Of a DNA stretch of 64,000 nucleotides, positions 1 through 8,435 are shown one piece after another. Each line of letters begins with the position of its first letter. Within the stretch, counting starts at the first letter, position 1. The stretch is from Lachnoanaerobaculum gingivalis (GTDB lineage Bacteria; Bacillota; Clostridia; Lachnospirales; Lachnospiraceae), in assembly GCF_003862475.1 (NCBI RefSeq), contig NZ_RRCO01000009.1, positions 1 to 64,000 of the forward strand, in the 5' to 3' direction. Made by a program: the position numbers and the translations under genes. Below the pieces are notes generated by a model. It did no database searches. It saw only the letters and a program-made list of their open reading frames with translations, and had not been told where the DNA came from.

Positions 1-168
1 CGACTTTCTCCAAGCCTCGGACACTGCGTTATTGGCATTATCCAAATATCTCCACTCACCGCCTGAGTTATCCCATCCTTCTGCATGTACAGTGAACGGA
101 TTGGCCCAGAGGAACAAAGCGGAAACCGCCAGCAAGCCTGCTTGACTTACTACCCTCTTTTTCTTCAT
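1..168 (-). CDS. Secreted cell-wall/glucan-binding-repeat protein, N-terminal 56 residues only
   Basis: Only the first 56 codons are present; the gene runs off the left edge. The start is ATG at 166-168, preceded by GGAGG at 176-180. The protein opens with a basic n-region (MKKKR), a hydrophobic core and a likely signal peptidase site near the Ala-Glu at residues 29-30. It then has an aromatic and glycine-rich stretch (GWDNSGGEWRYLD) typical of choline-binding or cell-wall-binding repeats. I infer a surface or secreted wall-associated protein, but the functional domain is outside the window. Its promoter must lie in the AT-rich region 181-900. Confidence 0.6.
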   Translation of the reverse strand, partial: MKKKRVVSQAGLLAVSALFLWANPFTVHAEGWDNSGGEWRYLDNANNAVSEAWRKS

Positions 169-180
169 CAAACCACCTCC

Positions 181-905
181 TTGATTGTGTATCAACATGA
201 ATATAAGGTCCTATACCATGCTCTACATGCATACTCCCATATCACTGTTTAATGTGTCTGCATTAAATCAGTCTCTATATCCGGTTAAATTATTTATATA
301 TTTTCTCTATGCAAACAAAACAACTCGCAAAGATATGAAAAAATATCTTTGTAAGTAATTTTTGTATAAAGAAATTTATATCATGTTATTACTGTAAAAA
401 CCTAAATTATGTTTTTTATACTGTTTGTTCTTATAGATATTTCAGAAAATTTTTCTACAGTCCTTTTAAAATTTTTGCAAGTTACCGTCCTGTCAGTTAT
501 TTAATGCCAACACGGATATCTGACATAATATGTCCTATATAAGTTTATTCCACGCATATCTCACTCCACACTCTAATGCTTTAAGGTTACGTTAATATTA
601 TATTCATATAATATTATTATTTTAGTGTTTTGTCAAATAAGTCAAATCTTTAATTATCGTTTTGTTTTTATATCTTTTGCTGTAATACTTTTTTCAGTTT
701 TTATAAATTAAACAGCATATTTGAATATATTTTTTTATTTTTTAGCTCTTATTTTTAGTGATTAAAACAGAAGCAAGATTGTTTGCAATGTATTATACAT
801 CTACTCAAATAGTCAAGCTATTGTACACATGTCTTTTATCCATATCCTTATTCATTAAGTCCTGTTCTTAATATTTTCGTCAGAAATAAAGTTTTAAAAA
901 AGCAC
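181..905. other. Gene-free AT-rich intergenic region
   Basis: About 725 bases with stops in all frames and no recognisable protein. It presumably carries the promoter of the leftward secreted protein and its leader. The only clear local structure is a perfect 9-bp inverted repeat with a 6-base loop at 328-351 (CAAAGATAT / ATATCTTTG). No tRNA, riboswitch or repeat array was recognised. The length is unusual for this otherwise compact window. Confidence 0.5.
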
Positions 906-908
906 AAC

Positions 909-941
909 AAAAAACCGGCTCCGGGCAAAGCCCGAAACCGG
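909..941 (-). terminator. Rho-independent terminator of eno
   Basis: On the minus strand a G+C-rich stem (CCGGTTTCGGGC paired with GCCCGGAGCCGG, two G-U pairs, TTT-type loop) is followed directly by six T residues. It lies about 30 bases past the enolase stop codon. Confidence 0.9.
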
Positions 942-972
942 CAATATTGTTTTATTCAAATTTATATGTAAA

Positions 973-2304
<1,332 letters not shown>

Positions 2305-2413
2305 TTAACCTATATGATAAAATTATAACTCTATGCGACGATAGTATAATAACATAAATCTCAAGATAACTCTATATAAAAATATATAATTTTGTTATAC
2401 TGTTGAATATTAG

Positions 2414-2442
2414 ATTATATTGTGCCGAGCAATCAGGTACAA
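2414..2442 (-). promoter_or_regulatory. Candidate sigma-A promoter for eno
   Basis: On the minus strand TTGTAC and a perfect TATAAT (2414-2419) are 17 bases apart, giving a leader of about 135 bases before eno. The -35 match is weak (about 3 of 6). A second TATAAT nearer the gene at about 2321-2326 lacks a -35, so the assignment is tentative. Confidence 0.35.
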
Positions 2443-2495
2443 AAATGTAAACTTCGATGATTACTTCACTATTTTAGATATATTAAGGGGAATTT

Positions 2496-3551
2496 ATGCC
2501 TGACTATAAGTATAATGAACAAGTCGATATAGAGAATATAAAGAAGCTCAGAACAATGCTTTCAGAGCTGCCTGCATTTTTTAAAGACTTTTTTAGAGGA
2601 ATTGAGCCTCGTACACAATCAAGAACTCAAATTGCCTATGCCTATGATATAAAAATATTTTTGCAGTTTCTGCTTGAAGAAAATCCAAGTATTAAAAAAT
2701 CCTATACCGATCTAACCGATATACCTATTTCAGTACTTGAAAGTCTTACTGTAACAGATATTGAGGAGTATATGGAGTATTTAAAATATCGTGACACTGA
2801 CGGTAAGAAAATATCAAATAAGGAAAATGCCATAAAAAGAAAAATATCCACACTAAAGAGTGTATTTAAATATTTTTATCGTACCGAGAAGCTAAGCGAA
2901 AACATCATGGAAAGAGTGCAATTGCCGAAATTACATTCTAAAGAAATTATTAGACTTGATATTGATGAAGTCGCAATGATGATAGATGAAGCTGAAAACG
3001 GCGAAGGACTCAGTGACAGACAAAGAGCCTATCATGGAAAGACCAAAGTACGTGATGTGGCACTGCTCTCTTTATTGCTCGGTACAGGAATAAGAGTATC
3101 CGAATGTGTGGGACTTGATATATCCGATGTGGACTTTAAAAATAACGGGATCTTGATTCATAGAAAAGGTGGAAAAGATGTTACAATATATTTTTCAGAT
3201 GAGGTAAAGGAAGCTCTGCAAAACTATTATGATGAAAGAGTTTTAATTCTGGAAGAAAGCGGACATGAAGGTGCATTTTTCTTATCAATACAAAACAAAA
3301 GACTATCCGTTCGTAGTGTTGAAAATCTTGTGAAAAAATATGCCAAGATAATCAGTCCTTTAAAGAAAATAACTCCACATAAGCTTCGTTCCACATATGG
3401 CACAAATCTATATAAGGAAACAGGTGATATATACCTGGTGGCTGATGTTCTGGGTCACAGTGATGTAAACACAACCAAAAAACACTATGCGGCTATAGAA
3501 GATGACAGGCGAAGAAGCGCCAGAAATGTGGTAAAGCTGAGGGAGAAATAA
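2496..3551 (+). CDS. XerC/XerD-like tyrosine recombinase
   Basis: A site-specific DNA recombinase of the phage integrase family, 351 residues. The N-terminal SAM-like DNA-binding domain covers about 25-140. The catalytic domain shows the full set: Arg200 in GTGIRVSE, Lys224 in the beta-hairpin, His295 and Arg298 in TPHKLR, His321 in LGHS, and nucleophile Tyr331. The start at 2496 has AAGGGGAA just upstream. Size and motifs resemble the chromosome-dimer or housekeeping XerC/D class more than a phage integrase, and no att-like repeats or phage genes lie beside it. It is the only plus-strand gene in the first 40 kb. Whether it resolves chromosome dimers at a dif site cannot be decided from here. 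Confidence 0.9.
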   Translation: MPDYKYNEQVDIENIKKLRTMLSELPAFFKDFFRGIEPRTQSRTQIAYAYDIKIFLQFLLEENPSIKKSYTDLTDIPISVLESLTVTDIEEYMEYLKYRDTDGKKISNKENAIKRKISTLKSVFKYFYRTEKLSENIMERVQLPKLHSKEIIRLDIDEVAMMIDEAENGEGLSDRQRAYHGKTKVRDVALLSLLLGTGIRVSECVGLDISDVDFKNNGILIHRKGGKDVTIYFSDEVKEALQNYYDERVLILEESGHEGAFFLSIQNKRLSVRSVENLVKKYAKIISPLKKITPHKLRSTYGTNLYKETGDIYLVADVLGHSDVNTTKKHYAAIEDDRRRSARNVVKLREK

Positions 3552-3566
3552 TTTATTTCTCCCTCA
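3538..3566. terminator. Hairpin at the 3' ends of the convergent recombinase and LysM genes
   Basis: A perfect 14-bp inverted repeat (TGAGGGAGAAATAA / TTATTTCTCCCTCA) with a one-base centre includes the recombinase stop codon. Neither side has a strong T-run, so it may stop transcription weakly or protect 3' ends of the convergent transcripts. Confidence 0.5.
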
Positions 3567-3578
3567 ATATATTTGGAA

Positions 3579-3860
3579 TTATCTGTCGACCTTATAGCTT
3601 ACAAGTATAAAGCAACCGGGATGCACCTTATTGCTGTCCATTCCGTTCATATCCATAATCTGTTCTATATACTTGCCATTAGATATACCTGTATTATTAT
3701 ATTTTTCAGATATACTCTCAAGGCTGTCGCCGTACTCAACTTTAACTGATGTATATCTTATATTCTCTGTATCCATGCCGGCTCTTGTAGTATTTGCCCT
3801 GCCAAGTAAAAAGCTTATTAAAAACAATGTAAAAATGAATGCTAAAAATACTTTTCTCAT
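3579..3860 (-). CDS. Small membrane-anchored LysM protein, YneA-like (SOS cell-division inhibitor candidate)
   Basis: 93 residues from the ATG at 3858-3860, which follows GGAGGA at the right distance; an upstream in-frame TTG at 3872 has no ribosome site. A single transmembrane segment (about 4-21) is followed by a short linker and one LysM domain (about 38-91, KVEYGDSLESISEKY through PGCFILV). TM plus LysM in about 100 residues is the architecture of Bacillus YneA, an SOS-induced inhibitor of cell division. Three LexA-type boxes lie in its promoter and leader (3871-3941), which strongly supports damage-inducible expression. In Bacillus yneA is beside lexA; here it follows smpB, so the identity rests on architecture and boxes. 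Peptidoglycan binding outside the membrane is inferred. Confidence 0.75.
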   Translation of the reverse strand: MRKVFLAFIFTLFLISFLLGRANTTRAGMDTENIRYTSVKVEYGDSLESISEKYNNTGISNGKYIEQIMDMNGMDSNKVHPGCFILVSYKVDR

Positions 3861-3870
3861 ATTCTCCTCC

Positions 3871-3883
3871 AAACATTTGTTCT
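3871..3883 (-). promoter_or_regulatory. LexA/SOS box 1 (leader-proximal)
   Basis: The minus strand reads GAAC-AAAT-GTTT, matching the Gram-positive LexA (DinR) half-sites GAAC-N4-GTTC except for one base. It lies directly upstream of the LysM gene's Shine-Dalgarno sequence. Confidence 0.6.
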
Positions 3884-3891
3884 ATGTAATA

Positions 3892-3920
3892 AGTCTACAA
3901 TAAGAACATATGTTTGTCAA
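3892..3920 (-). promoter_or_regulatory. Sigma-A promoter of the LysM gene
   Basis: On the minus strand a perfect TTGACA at 3915-3920 and TAGACT at 3892-3897 are separated by exactly 17 bases. SOS box 2 occupies the spacer and overlaps the -35, a classic repressor position. Confidence 0.7.
3904..3916 (-). promoter_or_regulatory. LexA/SOS box 2 (within the core promoter)
   Basis: GAAC-ATAT-GTTT reading on the plus strand, near-palindromic, so either strand fits. It covers the spacer and the inner edge of the -35 of the LysM promoter. Confidence 0.7.
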
Positions 3921-3928
3921 GAGAAAAT

Positions 3929-3941
3929 CGAACATATGTTT
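3929..3941 (-). promoter_or_regulatory. LexA/SOS box 3 (upstream of -35)
   Basis: CGAAC-ATAT-GTTT at 3929-3941, with the same core as box 2 and centred 25 bases away. It sits between the smpB stop codon and the LysM promoter. Confidence 0.7.
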
Positions 3942-3943
3942 TT

Positions 3944-4405
3944 TTACCTCATACTTCTCTTCATCGCCTTCTCTATTTCTCTTTGCTGTGTCTTTTTGGC
4001 AAGTGTCTCTCTCTTATCATAGTTTTTCTTTCCCCTTGCCAAACCTATTTCAACCTTTACAAGACTTCCCTTTAAATACACCTTTAAAGGTACTATGGTC
4101 AGTCCTTTTTCATTAAGCTTTGAATCGAGCTTTAATATCTCTTTCTTATGCATCAGAAGTTTTCTTACTCTCAAGGGATCTTTATTGAATATATTTCCCT
4201 TCTCATAAGGATTGATATGCATTCCCATGATAAAGACTTCACCGCGTTCGATTCTTATCCATGATTCCTTTATTGAAACATGACCCATTCTTACAGATTT
4301 TACCTCCGTTCCGAACAGCTCAATGCCTGTTTCATAGTTTTCCAAGATAAAATAATCAAAATATGCTTTTTTATTATTTGCTATTATCTTAATCCCCTCT
4401 GCCAT
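3944..4405 (-). CDS. smpB: SsrA-binding protein SmpB
   Basis: Binds tmRNA (SsrA) and brings it to stalled ribosomes for trans-translation. The 153-residue length is typical. Conserved features are the N-terminal NKKAYFDY, the GTEVKSVR and GHVSIKESW core of the OB-like barrel, and a basic C-terminal tail ([22 protein letters not shown] region) that enters the mRNA channel. The gene overlaps the end of rnr by 17 bases, so the two are translationally coupled; rnr-smpB is a common pair linked to the same rescue pathway. The tmRNA gene itself is not in the window. Confidence 0.97.
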   Translation of the reverse strand: MAEGIKIIANNKKAYFDYFILENYETGIELFGTEVKSVRMGHVSIKESWIRIERGEVFIMGMHINPYEKGNIFNKDPLRVRKLLMHKKEILKLDSKLNEKGLTIVPLKVYLKGSLVKVEIGLARGKKNYDKRETLAKKTQQREIEKAMKRSMR

Positions 4406-6530
4406 CTCTCTCCTTTACAAGTTTAAAGTCAATTCTCTTTGCAAGTCTGTCTATATCATAGACTTTTACTCTTACCTTTTGACCCAAAACAAATTTCTTT
4501 TTTGTAATTTCTCCTACAAGTTCATATCCGGCTTCATTATAGACGAAGTAATCGCCTTCCAAGTCGGCCATTCTTATAAACCCTTCCACAGTGTTTTCAA
4601 GCTCTACAAATATACCGAAGCTTGTAACTCCGCTTATTATGCCGTCAAATTCCTCTCCCATATGCCCAAGCATATATTCGCATTTTTTATACTTTACAGT
4701 CTCTCTTTCGGCTTCCTCGGCTCTTCTTTCCATCTGTGATGATTGTAAAGCTACACCGTCCAAAATAGCTCTGTAGTGCTCTGTCCGTCTTTCGGAAAGT
4801 CCGTTTTTTATATTTTCTTTTATTATCCTATGTATCTGCAGGTCGGGATACCTTCTTATAGGTGAGGTAAAATGAGTATAATATTTTGCCGCAAGACCGA
4901 AATGACCTATGCATGATGTATCATACCTTGCCTGCTTCATACTTCTGAGCGCAATCCTTGATATAATGGCCTCGGCATCACTTCCTTCAATGCTTGCCAG
5001 AAGCTTTTGAAGTTCCTTCGGAGATACTTCATCATTTTTTCTTCTGAGCGTAAAGCCGAAGTTATTTATGAAAATTGCCAGACTCTTTATCTTTTCGGGA
5101 TCCGGATTTTCATGGACTCTATAAAGAAACGGCAAATCCTGCCAGAAAAAATCCTCTGCTACGGTCTCATTTGCAGCAAGCATAAAATCCTCTATAAGCT
5201 TTGTAGCCGAATTCCTTTCATATGGCTTAATATCTACCGCCTTACCGTTTTTATCAAGTATTACCTTACTCTCCGGCAGGTCAAAATCTATAGATCCACG
5301 TTTTGTTCTTGCGCCTCTTAGAAGTTCGGATACAAGTTTGAAATTATTAAAAAGCTCAATATAATCGCTGTACCTTTTCTTTGTCTCCTCATTTGAATCT
5401 GTAATAATTTCATTAACCGCAGTATATGTCATTCTCTCATTTACATTAATAACACTCTCGCAGATATTATGTCCTATTATATTACCCTTTTCATCTATCT
5501 CCATCAAACATGAAAGTGCAAGTCTGTCTTCACCCTGATTTAATGAACAGATTCCGTTACTTAGCTTTCTCGGAAGCATAGGAATCACTCTGTCTACCAG
5601 ATATACGCTTGTAGCTCTGTGTAATGCCTCCTTATCAAGTGCTGTATTCTCTCTCACATAATGAGTAACATCCGCTATATGAACCCCCAAATGCCATATA
5701 TTTCCATTCTTCTCAAGTGTTATGGCATCATCCAAATCCTTTGCATCCTCACCGTCTATTGTAACGGTAACCAGATCTCTGAAATCCTGTCTTCCTTTTA
5801 TATCTTTTTCAAGAACCGTACTCGGAATTTTTTTCAATTCATTTTCCACATCATCGCCAAACTTTTCAGGGAGACCGAAAGCTCTGACTATGGAAAGTAT
5901 ATCAACTCCTGCATCCGTGCTTTTTCCAAGAATTTCAATGACCTTGCCCTCAGGCTTCTTTTTATCACCACCGAAATCTGTGATCTCAACAACCACCTTA
6001 TCTCCGGTTTTTGCACCCTTATCTCTTGCTGCAGGAATATATATATCTTTTAAAATCTTTGTGTCGTCAGGCAATACAAAGCCGAATTTATTATTCTTCT
6101 TGTAATAACCTACCATTTGAATATTGGCATGCTTTTCTATACCTATAATATGTCCTTCAGCTCTTTTTTCGCTGCTTTCAATATCTATAACAACTTTTAC
6201 CTGATCTCCGTTCATGGCATTTGCTGTATAATCGGCAGGAATAAATATATCCGAATCTCTTCCTTCCACTCTTACAAAACCGAATCCCTTTGGATTTGCC
6301 ATAAACTCACCGATTAAAAACTTATTCTCAGGTTTTTTATACTTACCTCTTTTGCTTATTTCAAGTCTGCCTTCAAGCAGCAATTCTTTCAATACTTCAT
6401 CCAGCTCAGGTCTTCTTTCTTTATCAACGTTAAAAAAAACCGCCAGTTCTTTTGCCTTCATAGGCACGTACAGAGGGCTTTCTATAAAGTCCATCACTAT
6501 CTTTTTTCTTTTTTCTAAATTCTTATCCAT
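4389..6530 (-). CDS. rnr: Ribonuclease R
   Basis: A 3'-5' exoribonuclease that degrades structured RNA, including mRNAs released by tmRNA. From the ATG at 6528-6530 it is 713 residues; AAAGG sits just upstream, whereas a longer reading frame would begin inside the secG terminator. Domain order is an N-terminal winged helix, two cold-shock OB folds (about 60-210), the RNB catalytic domain with the acidic [12 protein letters not shown] motif, and a C-terminal S1 domain. It follows secG and overlaps smpB, a widespread Firmicutes secG-rnr-smpB order. Confidence 0.96.
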   Translation of the reverse strand: MDKNLEKRKKIVMDFIESPLYVPMKAKELAVFFNVDKERRPELDEVLKELLLEGRLEISKRGKYKKPENKFLIGEFMANPKGFGFVRVEGRDSDIFIPADYTANAMNGDQVKVVIDIESSEKRAEGHIIGIEKHANIQMVGYYKKNNKFGFVLPDDTKILKDIYIPAARDKGAKTGDKVVVEITDFGGDKKKPEGKVIEILGKSTDAGVDILSIVRAFGLPEKFGDDVENELKKIPSTVLEKDIKGRQDFRDLVTVTIDGEDAKDLDDAITLEKNGNIWHLGVHIADVTHYVRENTALDKEALHRATSVYLVDRVIPMLPRKLSNGICSLNQGEDRLALSCLMEIDEKGNIIGHNICESVINVNERMTYTAVNEIITDSNEETKKRYSDYIELFNNFKLVSELLRGARTKRGSIDFDLPESKVILDKNGKAVDIKPYERNSATKLIEDFMLAANETVAEDFFWQDLPFLYRVHENPDPEKIKSLAIFINNFGFTLRRKNDEVSPKELQKLLASIEGSDAEAIISRIALRSMKQARYDTSCIGHFGLAAKYYTHFTSPIRRYPDLQIHRIIKENIKNGLSERRTEHYRAILDGVALQSSQMERRAEEAERETVKYKKCEYMLGHMGEEFDGIISGVTSFGIFVELENTVEGFIRMADLEGDYFVYNEAGYELVGEITKKKFVLGQKVRVKVYDIDRLAKRIDFKLVKERDGRGD

Positions 6531-6546
6531 ATAAACCTTTATAAAT

Positions 6547-6572
6547 AAAAAGCACTCTTTTGAGTGCTTTTT
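6547..6572 (-). terminator. Terminator/attenuator between secG and rnr
   Basis: AAAAAGCACTC paired with GAGTGCTTTTT around a four-base loop, followed on the minus strand by further T/A. It overlaps the secG stop region and probably reduces read-through into rnr. Confidence 0.8.
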
Positions 6573-6573
6573 G

Positions 6574-6810
6574 TTATTTAACAATATTTAAAACCAATGA
6601 TAAAATCAAAAATAATGCCGCAGCAACCTTTGTAAGCTTCTCAAGTAAGCCTTCAACCGAACGGCCTCTGTTCTTACCCCAATATGTATCGGCAATACCG
6701 CCTATTGAACCAAGTCCCTGCTCATTTCCTTCCTGAAATAATACTACTGCAGTCAGGAAAACGCATACTAAAATAAATATTATTGAAATAATCCTGTTTA
6801 ACATTAACAT
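6574..6810 (-). CDS. secG: Preprotein translocase subunit SecG
   Basis: A small accessory subunit of the SecYEG channel. Its 78 residues carry two membrane helices (about 4-25 and 56-76) around the conserved linker with the QEGNEQGLGSIGG and WGKNRG signatures. The first ATG at 6808-6810 is chosen because GGAG lies 8 bases upstream. It is followed by a terminator and then rnr. Confidence 0.95.
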   Translation of the reverse strand: MLMLNRIISIIFILVCVFLTAVVLFQEGNEQGLGSIGGIADTYWGKNRGRSVEGLLEKLTKVAAALFLILSLVLNIVK

Positions 6811-6843
6811 ATTTACACTCCATTAAAATACAAAACTGTTCTT

Positions 6844-6872
6844 ATAATATCACTAAACAGTACTAATTGCAA
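6844..6872 (-). promoter_or_regulatory. Sigma-A promoter of secG
   Basis: Minus strand TTGCAA at 6867-6872 and TATTAT at 6844-6849 with a 17-base spacer, just upstream of secG and downstream of the preceding gene's stop codon. Confidence 0.6.
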
Positions 6873-6883
6873 GCCGGATTTTA

Positions 6884-8368
6884 TTACTCAATCCTTACAT
6901 TGCTGTCACTGTTTTTCTCTTTCTCAGTCTGTGAAGACTCTTTGTTTCCTGTGACCTTTACCTTAGCACTGTTACTTACCCATATACTCGGCAAAATTTC
7001 ATAAGAATATTTTACAGAGTAGTCACCTGTTTTACTTGTGTTCACATTAGACTCAACCTTTATTTTTCTCCTGTCAATTTCCGTAATCTCATCATCATTT
7101 TGAATCTTTGCGGTTACAAGATTGTCAAAGTTTTTCCACTCACTTCCGACTGTAATCTCAAGGTCTTTACAATCAAGAATCTTTTGAAACTCTACATATA
7201 CCTTTGAAAGAGAATGATTATACTTATCCTTTTTACCAAGATGTAATTCAAGTCCTTCATCGTATATATGCTTTTTTTCTCCGACTATAAAACTGTATTT
7301 ATCCTGTAATGAACCGTTTTTTATAAGGAGGGAATATCCTCTGTCATTTACAAGGCTCTGTAAATCCTTTGTATTGACACTGATATAGCTGTAATCGTTT
7401 ACAAATGCGTCTTTCTTTTCATCTGTAGTAAACATCGAACAGAATGCCGCATTGGCTCCCGGAAGCTTTTCAATTATATCATTCGGCAATATATCATAGC
7501 TTTCCTCATCACGCCTTACTATACCTACTGTTTTTCCGTTTAAAAAATCTTCCGCCCTGTCACTTCCGTGGCAGGTTGCTATACTCATATTAAGTTCTTT
7601 CTTGATAGGATATCTGTAATCCAATTTGAAAACAAAGATATTATTTGTATTAACTTCTTCAATAGTCTTCAAATCATCCACAAAATCATCTTTTTTTTCT
7701 ATTACCATTCTTCGCTCTATGATTTCCATAGGCAAAATGCCTTCAAATTTTTGTCCTGCAGCTAATTTCCCATCTATCTTTACAGAATTAACCTTATTAA
7801 AATCCACCTTTTTTCCGGACTTTCTTTCAGTCTCTGTGACAGTCTTTCCGTCAGTCACATACTTTATATCAACACCTGATAGATCTCCGGTAAAAATATC
7901 AAGACTTGAGTTTATAAGTCTAAGCTCAGACACACTGCCCTCCGTCTTAGGAGGCAGTGTTATATCAAAACTTATATCTCTTTCCACATCCGAACTGTTT
8001 TCAATATTTGCACTTAGACAGAGATTACTGTAAATATCCATATCCAGTATATCAGCAAAATTTTTTATAATACTTCTTCTATTATCATTCTCGCTCACGG
8101 AAATCAAGGACATAGCATTTGAACCATATTCGGTTTCTCCACTCAGATTATTAAGTACTCTAATTCTGAATGATGTCTTAACTCCGTTATCATTGCTTTC
8201 ATAATCCGGATTTATAGGGTTTTTAAATACGGCATTTCTTCCTTCTCCATAAGCTCTGGTGTCATCTCCGACTAGCACAGAAGTAAGCAATATAACTGAA
8301 AACACAAAAAGACAAAAGTACCTGATAAAAGCTTTACTTTTCTTTTTCCTTCCTCTACTTCTAACCAT
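6884..8368 (-). CDS. Secreted or membrane-anchored protein of unknown function with Ig-like C-terminus
   Basis: 494 residues. A very basic start (RSRGRKKKSK) precedes one hydrophobic segment at about 17-36, an uncleaved signal anchor or signal peptide. The rest is hydrophilic and beta-rich. Residues about 390-475 (TVGSEWKNF, IDRRKIKVESN, GDYSVKYSYE, NSAKVKVTG) look like a bacterial Ig/cadherin-like fold as in DUF5011-type modules. The tail is Ser/Lys/Glu-rich. No enzyme motif was recognised. It lies 67 bases after pheT on the same strand without an obvious terminator between, and upstream of secG. An extracellular structural or adhesion role is an inference only. Confidence 0.6.
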   Translation of the reverse strand: MVRSRGRKKKSKAFIRYFCLFVFSVILLTSVLVGDDTRAYGEGRNAVFKNPINPDYESNDNGVKTSFRIRVLNNLSGETEYGSNAMSLISVSENDNRRSIIKNFADILDMDIYSNLCLSANIENSSDVERDISFDITLPPKTEGSVSELRLINSSLDIFTGDLSGVDIKYVTDGKTVTETERKSGKKVDFNKVNSVKIDGKLAAGQKFEGILPMEIIERRMVIEKKDDFVDDLKTIEEVNTNNIFVFKLDYRYPIKKELNMSIATCHGSDRAEDFLNGKTVGIVRRDEESYDILPNDIIEKLPGANAAFCSMFTTDEKKDAFVNDYSYISVNTKDLQSLVNDRGYSLLIKNGSLQDKYSFIVGEKKHIYDEGLELHLGKKDKYNHSLSKVYVEFQKILDCKDLEITVGSEWKNFDNLVTAKIQNDDEITEIDRRKIKVESNVNTSKTGDYSVKYSYEILPSIWVSNSAKVKVTGNKESSQTEKEKNSDSNVRIE

Positions 8369-8435
8369 ATCTATCTCTCACTTTTCTAAAACAAAGCACA
8401 TATCTGTCAAAGATTACCCCACAGCTTAATTTAAA

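Noticed and set aside
328-351. Perfect 9-bp stem as a terminator in the left intergenic region
   Set aside because: It is A+T-rich, lies upstream of rather than after a gene on either strand, and has no adjacent T-run; such stems arise easily in this base composition.
2496-3551. Prophage or integrative element around the tyrosine recombinase
   Set aside because: Neighbours are housekeeping genes, no att-like direct repeats or tRNA were found, and codon and base use match the surroundings.
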